Positions 22,015 to 33,468 are shown, counted from the stretch's first letter. The stretch: 64,000 nt of DNA from Torreya grandis (GCA_037957365.1 JARHVA010000006.1:10168501-10232500), one strand, 5' to 3'. The notes: generated by a model not told the origin, from the sequence alone. Translations and numbers: made by a program.

Positions 22015-23276
22015 GTCATATGCTTTGCCACATGTCTAATTTTTTTGCACTCAGACCTTTCTTTCTTTGTCCTTAGTCTTTTAATCATGATTTAACAAAA
22101 TACAAACATGTGGTCTGATTCTAATAGTCTATTTGGTTGCTAAGATTTGATGTATGTGTCTTTTGGACACTTGGTTATAATTCAATTAGATGTCAACACA
22201 TGGAACAATCATGTGCATCCAGGATCTCACGAGCTCCTTATAATATTTTTATAAGTCTACAAGCTACACATTAATGGGATGTTACCACATGGATGATCCT
22301 ATATTTTTTGGGCACTAGGGGAACTTCGAGACTTTGTCTTGCTTCAATGTTTATTGTATATGAGTAGGATCATGACATGTGGCATGATCTTATTCATCTA
22401 AGTGATCAAGAACTTTAGGACTTGGACCACTTAATTTTTTTCTCTATAGGAACAAGATGAAAACACGTGGCTCAACCTCATTAATCTGGGGGCTCACGGG
22501 CTTCACATTATCTTTTACTAAGTTTGTAGGCTCTAGTAAGCTGGGATGTTGCCATGTGGATGGCTCTCAATTTTACAAGGGGTATTTTATCCTTGACTAT
22601 GGGACTATCCATTGTCTTATCTAACAAGCCACAGGTGAACATGATTATGCCATATGGCATGATCTCTTTTATCCAAAGGGTCGCCTGCCTCAAAATGTGC
22701 ATCTTTATTTGTGAGCTCCAGATGATTGAGAAGCTACCATATAGACATCCCTTGATTGTTTGGATGTTTACCAGCCTTTGGATTATGTGCCTTCTTTTAT
22801 TTGATACAGATGATCAAGATCATGCCACGTGCCATAATCTCATTTATCTAGATGATCAGTGAACCTTGGGACTTGGGCCTCTGTCTATATGTTTCAAATG
22901 AGTGGGATCATGCCATGTGGCACACTCTCACTTATCCATAGGGTCTTTGATATTCAAGATTTGGGTTGATTTTATTTGTCATGGATGAATGATATCCTGT
23001 CAAGTGGCATGATCTCATTAATCTGGATGTCTGTGGGGTCCCTGCCTTAGCCTTTTGAGATGAAATAAGCGAGTAATTAGTATGAAGAAACATGGCATAA
23101 TCTCAATTGTTCAAGTGCTTAGAAAACTTGGACTTAGAACCTTTTTATTTATAATATGTGGACAGGCAAGATGAATACATGCATCCCAATCCTATGAATT
23201 TGAGGGCCTAATGATGAAAATACTTAGTCATTTTTAGAAATCCTTCATGGGGAGGAGGGTGTCAACACATGGAACG
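22015..23276. repeat. ~90-bp degenerate minisatellite, about 12-14 units
   Basis: A core of the form ATGCCATGTGGCATGATCTCA, shortened or altered in each unit, recurs at about 22106, 22195, 22281, 22371, 22460, 22550, 22645, 22735, 22818, 22905, 22995, 23088, 23171 and 23265, that is every 83-95 bases. After it comes TTNATCTNGATGATCA and, in several units, CTTNGGACTTGGNCC. The core is nearly its own reverse complement (CATGCCACATGGCATG). Short open frames at 22508-22862 are products of the repeat. Confidence 0.8.
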
Positions 23277-24648
23277 TGTATGCAACAAATTAGGATGGAT
23301 TTGTAACTCATCCTACTTAGTGAATTATAATCTTGAAAAAGGTAATCTTATCAAAATAATTCATTACATAGTTATTTATATTAAGACATGACCAATTCAG
23401 ATTGGTTAAACCTTACTAAGCGATATCTTACTATATGCAAGTGAAAATATACAAATATATAACTTATCCTACTCAATAATATTCAAACTCAGAGAAGGTA
23501 ATCAACTAAAAATTCCACTTGGAAATATATTTATATTAAGGTCATGACCAATAATGGATCCACTAAACTTATACTAAGGGATATCTTATCACACAATGAC
23601 AAAGAACAAGTTTCCAAAGCCTCTAGTCAAATACCATTTTGTGATATCCCTATCTAGGTCTTATGATTATAATAATAATAAACAATCTAATTTAATAAAT
23701 AACATGAAAAATAATCTAATAAACAAATATGAAAGCTAATCTAGTGCTCACCAAAGCTTGTAGCACAAATAGGGAAAATAAAAAACATGTAAGACAATTC
23801 TATCTAATATGACATAGAAATGATATAAACAAGGAGAGATATGATTCAATCTATTAGTTCTACAACATCTATTTATCAAAATATGAAGAGATAGGAATAT
23901 ACTTACCTTGTTAAAGTGAACATGTTGTGCTTCAATCTCTCCTTTGGCCAATGGTGCTTTGTAATAGGTTGTTGTGCGTGTGTAAGGATCACAAGGACAA
24001 ATCATCTCTAGGCTATAAGACTTCTCTTATGCATCCAAGACCTCCACAAGACAAGTGAAACTTATCTAAGGAAAAAACCTAAACAATGAAACCTCTTATT
24101 GATTGTATAATTAGATTTTTGAGTATTAATGATGCACAATTGAGTGATTCTTCCTTTAAAAATGAAGTTGAGGGGATATTTATAGCCATGGATTGACCCT
24201 AAAACCTCCCAAAAATTTAGCCAATGTAGTAGGCCCAAATGACTTTATTAGGTGAGAAATAGAGATGTTAGGTATCAAAATATGTCAATTTAGGTTGATA
24301 TATTTCTGTAACATGCACTAAATCCCATAACGGGGTCAACCCAATCGATGTAGTAGGAAAAGTAGTAAAAAGAGGTTTTTACTTAGGTAGAAGTTATTTT
24401 GGGCAGAGAACTGCTTAGGAAAGTGTATAAGTAGGGTTTTAATGCGTAGAAATTAGATAAGAGGAACTTGTATTGGTTTTAGGTGGTGGTATAGGGGCCA
24501 AAAATATTGAGAAGCACCAAAGTTCTACCAACCCCTTTCTCAGTGCACCTTTTAAGATGTGCACTCAGAGATATTGAGATTAGATGGGTTCCTACAAGAA
24601 AAAAAATATCATTAATTGATAAAGTTTTAAAAATATTATGTATATACA
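23277..24648 (-). repeat. T2 putative 3' LTR
   Basis: Matches 42709-43900 over most of its length, e.g. AATGGATCCACTAAAC, CTAGTGCTCACCAAAGCTTGT, TTTATAGCCATGGATTGACC and AGTGTATAAG. It is longer than its partner by a ~145-bp internal tandem duplication at 23316-23600. Ends TGTATGC and ATATACA. Confidence 0.7.
23316..23600. repeat. ~145-bp tandem duplication inside the T2 3' LTR
   Basis: Two consecutive copies carry TATCCTACT or CATCCTACT, then AAGGTAATC, TTATATTAAG, CATGACCAAT, CTAAG and GATATCTTA in the same order. The first copy (about 23316-23455) is more diverged. The 5' LTR at 42709 has one copy only. Confidence 0.7.
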
Positions 24649-26958
24649 TAAGCAAAATTTAAAACTCATCACATGTCACACAGTTGTAACATGTGATAGT
24701 GCTTCGAGAAAGAACATAGCAACCCACAACACTGAGCTAATAAATTGTAGTAAAAACATAAATTAAAATGACAGTAAGGAAATAACTAAAAATATCATAT
24801 ATGTACCTCGACTTATATTTATCATTGAATGGTTTTATTCTATATTTTTAGTTTTAATCATGGAGGAGGCATTGATTTATTTGGACAAGCCCTAAGGATA
24901 TAAAGCTAAAGAGCAAAAACAAGCAATCACATGGAAAACAAAATATCTAAATTTTGCAAAATCAGATAAATTACTTGGATTATTGGTAAGATTGGGGATA
25001 AATGCTAATTTAAAACCAAAATACCAAGGAAATTTGAGAAAAAATTGGGTAACAAGGCTACTAAATGACTGAAAAACTCAAACAAAATGTGCCTTAAGTA
25101 AGAAAAGTAACAAACCAAACCAAACTAAGGACATGTGAAAGTTAAATAACAAATCTAACATCAATGTAAAAGAGGTAACAAACAATAATTAAACAAATAT
25201 GGAAAAGAAAAATAAAATAAAATAATATTAATTAGTGAGAATTAATGATCCAAACTTACTCAAAAATGGAAAAAAAAAACTAAAATAGAGAAACAAAACA
25301 AGATTATCTGCATAAAGAGTGATAAACATTTTTTATAAATTTTTTAAAGAAACCAACGAAATCGAAGTAGGATAAAGCAATGGTGCAATGAAGTGATGCA
25401 TAGTCACTCAAAAATATAGTTTTAATCTTAAGCTATATAAAACCAAAACAAAACTATTAGTAGCATGTTTTAATAAAATGTGAAGAAGAGGGAATATAAA
25501 AGTTGAGAAACAGATTTAGAAACAAACTTGTCTGTTAAGGGGGAAATGAAATAGGTGGTGTGGGAAATGTAGGTGATACCAAGGGAGAAAATATTTATCG
25601 AAGTCAAGACATTCAATTTAACTTGGCAAAACAAAAGGACTTTTAACATTAACAATTCGAGAGAACTGACATTAGCCGCACAAATTTGGGTTAGCTAGTG
25701 AATTATAAATATCATCCCATGAAAGTTATATGAATGAAATTTAAAATAGACCTACCTTCACACAACATGTTCCTCATTCCTTAGGACCCTTTCTAGAGCC
25801 ATCAGTCTACTGCAAATATTGGGTACTTATGTGAGAAATTAAGTAGCACTATAGATAATTTTGAAATCTTTTATCCCAGTCTACTGGCCTATCACATCTC
25901 AATGGACCTTGGCTCTATCATGAGGCCAACTTTGGAGTTTGAGCTTTGAATATAATAGAAGGTGTGCTTAATAATCACATATTTTGGTTTGATTTTGACT
26001 TTTAATTTATAGTTGTCTTTTTATCATTGCCTTTTGTTTTAAATGATTTGACTTTTAACCTTTTTATGGGTTTTTCTATTCATCCTCCATATGCATTCAT
26101 AAAACTAACATGGATGTTAAAAATGACTATCACTAGAAAACCTAAAATTGGTAGCTAAGGAATAAACTTACAGAGTATGGTGTCTATGAATCTTATACTT
26201 GCATGTTAAATAAGAATGTTGTCTTGAAACTGGCCTTGGTTTGCCTAAAGTGGAATGAAAATAGGGGAGACAAGGAGAATGAACATGAAACAATTGAGTA
26301 ACCTCAAAACACAAAAAATATGACAATATGAAAAGGATATAATGATAGGTAAGTATGAATTTATATCAAAATAAATGATGTAAGTGTAGGGAAATATTCA
26401 GAATTAACTTTACCATAAAGAAACAAAACTGATTTTGAGAGTATGAGATCATAATCATTAACCATTACCTTAATTTATAAGAAAAACACTATGGTCTAAA
26501 GATAGTTTTGAAAAAAATATAGATTTTATGAGGAAAACACGATCCTATCCAAGGTCTTACACTAAAAATCATAAAATATAAACCAAAGTAAGTGAAAACT
26601 ATTAAAATGTTATTGTGAGGAAGGCTTGGTCCTATCCAATGTTTATATTGCAACTCACTAAAGAAAAAAGAAATAAAGAGTAAAAATAAATTTGTAAAAT
26701 AATAAACTCATAATCAAAGAGACAATGTTATAACTGGACTATGAGCTAAAAGGTATTCATGAGGATGTCTAGGTCTTATCCACGGTCTTACGATGAAACT
26801 CATAATTAAATGAAAGTAATCGAGATAGACTGAAGGACCAAAAATAAGAACTAGGGATATTGAGTATAATGTAATGTTGCATGTTGGAGATCTTTGGAGG
26901 ACACCTACAAAAAGTGTTAGTATTTACAATAAATGAAAGTATGAAAGAAAGTAAATAT
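24649..26958 (-). other. T2 3' untranslated region
   Basis: No protein recognised. Three loosely repeated ~50-base blocks occur at about 26528, 26614 and 26759 (TATGAGGAnnnCnnGnTCnTATCCAnGGTCTTA followed by AACTCATAA). As in T1, the repeats lie between integrase and LTR. A short minus-strand frame at 25470-25655 has no support. Confidence 0.55.
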
Positions 26959-28020
26959 TTAAGTAAAATATTTCTTTAAAAATTGAGCATTAGTGGGTTC
27001 TTTAAAAAGGTGTTGTTCATTGGTTTGTAATCTATAGGTACTAGGACCAAGGATGTCTTTTACTAAGTTAGGACCCCACCATTTTTGGTCATATTTTCCT
27101 TCTTTGTCGTGTGTATAATATAGTTTGAAGACTAAATCACCAACATTGAAAGTGCATACTTTGAATTTCTTATTATGTTGTTTAGCAATACGATCCTTGT
27201 ACTGGCAATTACGTTGTAAAGCAGCCATACGTCACCCATCTCATAAATTTAAAGCATGAAGATGAGCTTCATGTAATTCCTCATCAGGTATTATACCATA
27301 ACGAGAGATACATAAATATGGGAGTTCAACTTCTCATGGTAAGATTGATTCAAACCATATATTAATGAAAATGGCATTGCCCTAGTAGTAGTGTATATCT
27401 TAGTGTGGTAAGTCCAAAGTGTGGGATAGAGATGGAGGTGCCAATCAGTATGAAATTCTATAATAGTTTTTTTTAATATTTTATTCATAATTTTATTGGT
27501 GGCTTTGGCTTGGCCATTACATTGAGGATGATAAGGTGTTGAGAATTTATATTTAATTTTGAATTTTACACATAATTATTTCATATCTTTATTTTTAAAA
27601 TTATCACTATTTTCAGAAATGATGGTATGAGGAACTCCAAAATAACAGATAATTTGATTTAGAATAAATTTTAAAATGGTAATACCAATGACATTAACAA
27701 GAGACATTACTTCTACCCATTTGTTAAAATATTCAATGGCAGTTTTAATGAATGCATGACCATCTTGTGATCTAGGTAATTTATCAATGAGATCTAATCC
27801 CCACATAGAGAATGGCCAAGGAGACTCCACTGTTTGGAGTTCAACTAGAGGAAATGGGATTAAATCGTCATGAAGTTGATAAGGATTACACTTTTTAGCA
27901 AAATTAATGGCATATTTTTAAATATAGGCCATAAGTAACCCATATGCAAATGTTTGCAGGTTATAGCGTGATTGCTATAGTAACCACTGTAAATGCCCCC
28001 ATGTGCTTGTTCTAGGAGAG
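26959..28020 (-). pseudogene. T2 integrase
   Basis: Read on the minus strand. Zinc-binding region at about 27860-28020 with HGG and HL readable and the CxxC reduced to CNPY (second Cys to Tyr). Core start in frame 27576-27830: SPWPFSMWGLDLIDKLPRS with the first catalytic Asp, and IISENSDNF where SDN has become SEN. At about 27500-27540 HPQCNGQAK shows the catalytic Glu of GQAE replaced by Lys. 27291-27488 holds DWHLHLYPTLW and AMPFSLIYG. 26959-27228 is the C-terminal GPY/F-type module (KWWGPNLVKDILGPSTYRL) ending in a stop. Active-site loss and broken frames make it dead. Confidence 0.87.
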
Positions 28021-28038
28021 CAGGAACTTCTTTCTAAA

Positions 28039-28374
28039 TTACACAACATAACAAGGTTCCTTCTGCATTACGATAGAAAAGGGTGTTATATCAAAGTACA
28101 TATTTGAATGCTTATTTATGAATTCAATTCTTTTCATGAGAATCCATGTCAGGAGGGTAAGTTTGATGTTCAATAAATTGAATTGTGTTTTTATACCATG
28201 GGTTTTTTCAAATAGTAATAGCCTCAATGTGACAAATTAGATAATCATTTTTTTTGTAAAGAAAGTGATTTTCTCATTTGAATAAATTGAGAATCATGAA
28301 GTACTTGATGAGGGTGAAACAGAGATGTTGATGAAGCAAGAGAATTAGCTATAGCATTTTTATCTCCTAGAATT
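28039..28374 (-). pseudogene. T2 tail of RNase H region, left of the G1 insertion
   Basis: Directly left of G1 the minus strand reads GDKNAIANSLASS, similar to the end of the archaeal-type RNase H of Tat elements (an acidic/Asn residue, then ADSLA-like). It continues towards the integrase through frames with stops (28039-28227). It is the downstream half of a reading frame whose upstream half ends at 35131, on the other side of G1. Confidence 0.6.
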
Positions 28375-28379
28375 GGTTT
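28375..28379. repeat. G1 target-site duplication, left copy
   Basis: GGTTT here against GGCTG at 35127-35131: five bases with two mismatches. The assignment rests mainly on the fact that removing G1 and one copy rejoins the T2 reading frame without shift. Confidence 0.6.
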
Positions 28380-29994
28380 TGTTGGGTGAATATTTTGTCA
28401 GCCAGCTAACTGGTGACCAAAATAGTTCCTATCACCACAGCATAGGGAGATGGGTCATCCTGGTGTGCAGGTTTACTACATCAATAGGGGACAAATCTCT
28501 CCTCTCATCAAGGGGAGGTTCCCTATTAAATATGTAGAGCTATATACAATATATATATAAGCAGAAAGTAAGATACAGGGGTGGGATAAACCATCCATCT
28601 CTCTTTTTTCAGAGATGATACTAACAAGTAGAGGAGAAATCCTGGGTGATTGGTGAAGGTACTTCTCTTCTTTCAGAAGTAACATTCAGCCAAGAGCCAG
28701 ATCCCTTCCTGGATAGTAAAAATCCTGGTGAAGTGACAGAAGGCACTTCTCTTCTTTCAAAAGTGCTTGTTCTTGCAAACAATAGGAATATTTTTGGTAA
28801 GTAACTGGTAACCAAAGATGTAAAGTAACCAATAGCCTGAAATGTAGCACAAAGTCTCCACCTCGACTACCCAAGAGTGAAATACGAAGAACAATGGGGG
28901 CACAAAGTCATCCCAAGGTCCTTTACATAAAAACATAAAAGAAAAACACACACTGAAGACAACTATGACAGCAAAAAGTATGAAAGTAGTTGGCTTCAGG
29001 ACACCTTTCTTATCACCTCCACTAGTCCTCCTTGTTAAATAAAAAAATAAGAATGCTTTCAGAAGACAGACATAAGAACAATCTCTTAAAGTAGCACAAG
29101 CTATAACAGCACAAAGTTTGCAAGTAACTTGCTTTCTCATTCAATAAAAGAAATATGAATTACAATCTGAGCTCAAAGTCTCAGTAATGCCTTTCAATTC
29201 GGGCAGAGTTTCACTTTTGGTAAGGGGAAGATCTCCTTTACAAATGAGAGAAAATACAAATTTATAGCAATTACCCAAGGATTGGCACCTTTTTCCATGG
29301 GACGGCCCATGCTACAGTCAGCATCTTCAATGCATCTCCAGTTTTGTCTAGAGAGACCATGCTAAGAATAGTGCACTGCCATAACTATGGCATGTCCCTT
29401 CATTTGATATGTCTCCTCCTTAATATGGACCGTCTGGTCCTTTGCATATTTGTCTTTACTTCAAGGAAGAAAATAGGCCATGTCCTTGGTTTGGTGCACT
29501 CAGAAGTCTACTCGATCCACTGTTTCACCTACTATAATAACTCTTTCAAAGACATTTCTGGTCCTTTGCATCGATCTTCTCTCTTGAACTTGTTGAACCA
29601 CTGAAAGTTCATCGGTTCATTGGTTCATTCTGTCTCCTTTGTTCTATCACTTCTTGGTTCAATCACTTCTTTGCCCCTTCGTTGAACCATCGCTTTAATT
29701 GAACTTGCCTTTGGAATCATCCATGTTGCTTCTTTGTCCTTTATAGCTCTTCTTGTCTAAGTCTTTGGGGGGTCCTTTCTGCATCTTTGATGAGTGGCAA
29801 GTTTTGTTGTTATGAAACTCATTAGAAACTCATGAAAAATGGGATCCACGACACATCTTGCCTGAGCAACTTCAAAAGGGGAACCCAGATGCAAACACTT
29901 GTCACGCTCCACTGAGTCATAACATGACATGTGACATATTCCGCTCTACTTTATAATGGACACATGGTGGCCTTTAGGCTTCTTTCTCTTGGCG
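28380..29994 (-). repeat. G1 3' LTR
   Basis: Starts TGTTGGGTGAATATTTTG and ends TCTCTTGGCG on the plus strand, where the partner has TCTCTTGACA (terminal CA mutated). 1615 bp. Contains many CTTCTCTTCTTTCAGAAGT words and, near the right end, TTGAACC/GGTTCAA words. Small frames inside are chance readings. Confidence 0.88.
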
Positions 29995-30194
29995 GGCTTT
30001 ATCCTTTATGTCCTTCAAATAGAATGTTTGAAGGAATTCCTTCAGACAATTTGTTCGAAGGATTTCACTTTGTCTTTTACCTTGTTCACTTTTATGAAGG
30101 AGTTCACTTTGTCTGCTTTTGCTCGCTACCCTCTTCAAGGGCACTTGGCTTGGTTCACAGACCTCCATAAGGGCACTTGTTCCTTTGGCTTTGG

Positions 30195-30450
30195 GGTAGC
30201 CCCTTGAACCTGTCGATTGAACCGATCGATTGAACCAACTTTGGCTCAATGGTTCAATCTTGCGTTTGAAGCCATCTTTTTGTCTAAGTCTTTTGATCTC
30301 TTTGAACTAATTGAACCCATTGAACCCGTTGGACCAAAACGGTTCAAGGTTCAATGGTTCAATGGTTCATTCCTTGCTTAAAAGCTTATCGATGAACATT
30401 TTTAGTTGAACCAAGGCATTGAACCAATCCTGAAAATGACTAAGCATTAG
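30195..30450. repeat. Cluster of TTGAACC / GGTTCAA words
   Basis: More than ten copies of TTGAACC or its reverse complement GGTTCAA within about 250 bases, among them CGATTGAACCGATCGATTGA and AATGGTTCAATGGTTCATT. The same words occur in both G1 LTRs (about 29590-29720 and 34700-34840). Confidence 0.75.
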
Positions 30451-30599
30451 AAGCTTGTTCTTTTGATTGAACTCACCTGCAAAAGCTTTTAAACTTGTTG
30501 AACCTGCTAATTTCAATCATGTTGAGTTTGTAGAAACATATATGCAGAGCCTGTAGAAATCAACCTGTGAAGCCCGCAGAACATGGCCTAAAAATTTCA

Positions 30600-30705
30600 T
30601 AGATTTTCTTCCTGCAGAGTCCATAGATTTCCTTCCTACAGAGTCCATAGATTCAAGTCTGCAGAGTCCGTAGATTCAAGCCTATAGAGTCCATAGATTT
30701 CTGGA
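30600..30705. repeat. ~22-bp tandem repeat
   Basis: Units of the form GCAGAGTCCATAGATTTCCTT recur four to five times between 30614 and 30702 with small changes (CCGTAGATTCAAG, TATAGAGTCC). It lies in the G1 3' untranslated region. Confidence 0.8.
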
Positions 30706-31333
30706 AAGCTTGAAAAAAAAAGGAATTTGAAAGCTCAGAACAAATTTTGAGAAGGGAAGAGAGAAATTTTGGTCCTGTAGGACCAAGATAGCTCATATGT
30801 TGTTCCAAAAATGAGTGACATTTTTGGGGACCAACAGCGGGCTCCAGTTGGGGAACTTCCTTCAGGTGAAAACTTGAAACACAGATGAGGGGAGTAGAAA
30901 CCAGAATCTCTAGTGCCTTGAAGTGTGCCATTGGGCTACGGAGTCATGCTACCCAAAAAGAAAGGCTCCAAAAATGAAAATGAAAAGCACAAAATAGAAC
31001 TAAAGACTATACAAATATACATATGTACAGATGATCTTATCTGATGCCTCAAGATTTGAAGTGCTTCAGATGCCGCCCACTGCGAGATAGTGAAAATGGT
31101 GTGCCATCCTAATAAACTAGCAGGAAACCATTTTGTCCCCAAAAATGGTGACAGGTGAATGGAACACTCCACTAGGAAACCAATTTTTTGTGTCTTCCTC
31201 TAGGCCTTTTCTTCTTCTTTCTCTATGGTAGGACGTGGTCTTCAAACTAAAAACCATAACTCCTTGCTCTCCCTGTGAAGAGTTCCTTTTGATGACTTTG
31301 GAATACAGTAGTATGGTCCACCACCATAGCTTG

Positions 31334-32257
31334 CTATTCTGCTGGTCCAATCCAGCACATGCTTTGATTGTCAACATCAGACCTTTGACAAATCATCAGC
31401 TCAGCATCTCCTTTGGTGTGAAGGAGTTTGATTTCTTCATCCTGAGTGATTTTCAATCTGAGTAATAGAGATACACATCCATCAGATTCTAGGATCCAAG
31501 CATCATCAGAAGTTGATCTTGTATCAGATTTCTCTTCATGGGAGATGGAAGATCCTTCTTGATTTGTATTGCGCCTTACCAATTTTTTTGATGCCTTATT
31601 TGGATGAAATCCTGGATTGCCAGCTATAGGACTTTCATCAGTTGGGACATGAGCATCCTCTGTGGTCAAGACGTAATTACCCCTACCTAAAGGCTCAAAT
31701 AGAATTTGAGCAGTAGGGGCTGACATTTGGGTAACCACAATCTTTGCCTCAGACAGGTCCGCACCTGGTTCTCCACTAATGTTTAATTGCTCAAGATTGG
31801 CTTGCAAGGATTCAAACTTAGTCTTTTGAATTTAAGATTTCTTGACATGATGAATCATGTCAAATGACTGAGATGGACTTGGAAGAGAGGATGGGAGTTC
31901 ATCCTTTTGGTTTTTGAGAGGGGGAGGACTGATCTGTGAAGTTGAAGTAGAAGGTGCAGAGATGTTTGATGTACTAACCTTCTTGGCAATCACTGGGTCC
32001 TTTGACTGGAAAGGTAGAGTGGTTCCCCACTTAGCAATTCAAATTTAAGGTTGAGTTTGTTCCTCTGTTCTTTCTTTATCAACTTGCTGGGCTGACTGTT
32101 TCTCAGACTAGGTGAATACTGCATATGATTCTTCGACTACTTCACCTTCACTTTTGGGTTCATCCTGGTAATTCAAGAAACCAGTGTGGGAGTCACCAGT
32201 TGATTCTTCTAGATCCTCCCTGAAGAGATCAGTGCCATTTTATTGCTCGAACTTAGG
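31334..32257 (-). pseudogene. G1 gag C-terminal tail, broken by stops
   Basis: The open frame 31334-31807 (157 codons) is in the same frame as the gag at 32258-33115 (33115 and 31807 differ by 1308, a multiple of 3), and the stretch between reads with few stops. So gag once ran to 31334, about 594 codons. The tail is acidic and Ser/Pro/Gln-rich (for example SAPSTSTSQISPPPL) with a conserved-looking LEQLNISGEPGADLSEAK part. It has no zinc knuckle and no enzyme motif. Function unknown. Confidence 0.7.
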
Positions 32258-33115
32258 TTAGAAATAGGAAACATGTTCTGTTTTCAGATATCCAACTGTT
32301 GAGTTGGTTGGAGGTGCTTCAAGGATAAGGTTCCTCTGTGGGGGAGGAAGTTGATTTGGTTGCCCTTGAATTCTGACAGTGTTGCCTTGATATGGCTGAT
32401 TGGGGAATGTCCTCCTTGGTATATCTTTATATAGAGGAGTAGAAGACATACCTTGTGCCATTTGCCTTTTCAAGGCTAGCACTTCATTTGCCAGCTTTTG
32501 TACCATTGGGTCAATGGTGGTTGTGGGTGAGTATTCAGAAGATGAAGAGGGTTTACCTCTGTTAGTATCTCTCCTTATCTTTCCTACCAAGATAAGGTCA
32601 TCTTCTAGCTTAGTAGCCAAGTCTTGAGTAGCCTCAAGTTCTATGTGTCTAGTCGGTCTCAACAGAAAATTCACTTCAGGCAGCTGTGAGTTGATGAAGA
32701 AGCATTTGAGATTCTGAGGTGTCGGCTGGGCGACCATGGGAATCCTGTGCCTCAGCTTGTTGAACCTAGAAATAAAATCCCTCATAGGCTCATGAGATTC
32801 CTTCTTCATCTGAGTGAGTTGGGCTAGCAAAGCATGTGCATCCTCTGCAGGCTTGAACCTGGCTTCAAACTTGGCTTTGAGTGTATCCCAGCCAGTCACT
32901 GATCCAGCTTGCAGATGGTAGAACCAGTCTACAGTAGCACCTTGTAGTGTCTCCACAAAAAGCCTGACTACCACTTCTTCAAATTCCACCCCTATAACAC
33001 CACAGGCTATGCTGAATGCTGCAATGTGTTCATTAGGGTGAACTATCCCATCACCAAATAATTTGGGGAAATTCTTTCTTGAACTACGTGGGAGTTCATG
33101 CAGAGGTGGAGTCAA
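32258..33115 (-). CDS. G1 Gag, 285-codon open frame with retrotransposon gag domain
   Basis: The longest open frame in the window. Residues about 12-130 have the layout of the plant retrotransposon gag domain: FPKLFGDG, HIAAFSIACG, RLFVETLQGATVDWFYHL, WDTLKAKFEARFKP, LTQMKKESHEPMRDFISRF. The C-terminal third is Gln/Pro-rich and low in complexity. No CCHC knuckle is visible in this frame. It probably forms or joins virus-like particles. The first Met is taken because the codons before it (33116 on) lie close to the leader, but a slightly earlier start is possible. The stop at 32258-32260 is likely secondary, as the same frame goes on to 31334. Confidence 0.88.
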   Translation of the reverse strand: MTPPLHELPRSSRKNFPKLFGDGIVHPNEHIAAFSIACGVIGVEFEEVVVRLFVETLQGATVDWFYHLQAGSVTGWDTLKAKFEARFKPAEDAHALLAQLTQMKKESHEPMRDFISRFNKLRHRIPMVAQPTPQNLKCFFINSQLPEVNFLLRPTRHIELEATQDLATKLEDDLILVGKIRRDTNRGKPSSSSEYSPTTTIDPMVQKLANEVLALKRQMAQGMSSTPLYKDIPRRTFPNQPYQGNTVRIQGQPNQLPPPQRNLILEAPPTNSTVGYLKTEHVSYF

Positions 33116-33445
33116 GTTGAGTGGGCCAAAAAGTTACCCCAAGGGCCTCGAACTACCATGATTTAATTATGAAAAATAGGGATAACAAATCTGGGTGGAG
33201 TGGCCAAATTGCAGAACAAAAATGGAAAAGAACTAGCCCTGCTTCAGCTTGAGGCTTCAAACTGTGAACTCTTTTCTAGCAGCTCTGGTTTTTTAGACCA
33301 AATAAAAATAATGAAAGTGGAGGAAAATGGTAAGGCTATAAATGGATAATGGGTAAGACACGAAATGGATTCGCCAGAGTCTGTATAGTGGAAAAGGGAA
33401 GGAACTACTTCAATCTAAAACTTGAGGCTTTAGACTGCACGTTCA
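33116..33445 (-). other. G1 leader between PBS and gag
   Basis: About 330 bases between gag and PBS with no further feature that I recognise. Confidence 0.6.
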
Positions 33446-33463
33446 TCCCCAGCGGAGTCGCCA
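33446..33463 (-). promoter_or_regulatory. G1 tRNA-Arg-type primer-binding site
   Basis: The minus strand reads TGGCGACTCCGCTGGGGA five bases inside the 5' LTR. All 18 bases fit the tRNA-Arg-type site common in plant gypsy elements. Confidence 0.92.
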
Positions 33464-33468
33464 AAAAC

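Larger units (their letters stand above)
29995..31333 (-). other. G1 3' untranslated region, repeat-rich
   Basis: No protein recognised. 30000-30500 is dense in TTGAACC/GGTTCAA words on both strands, and 30600-30700 carries a ~22-bp tandem repeat. The tract just inside the 3' LTR reads AAAGGATAAAGCC on the minus strand, a poor purine tract that may be the decayed PPT. Confidence 0.6.

Noticed and set aside
22508..22862. Overlapping frames on both strands
   Set aside because: They are made by the ~90-bp minisatellite.
22015..23276. CRISPR array
   Set aside because: The ~90-bp period and degenerate units do not fit a direct-repeat/spacer pattern and the DNA is plant nuclear.
28757..30249. Several frames of 80-130 codons around the G1 3' LTR
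   Set aside because: They lie in LTR and 3' untranslated sequence, occur on both strands, and the matching frames in the other LTR (33571-34719) are broken at different points.
32400..32627. 75-codon plus-strand frame
   Set aside because: Antisense to the G1 gag.
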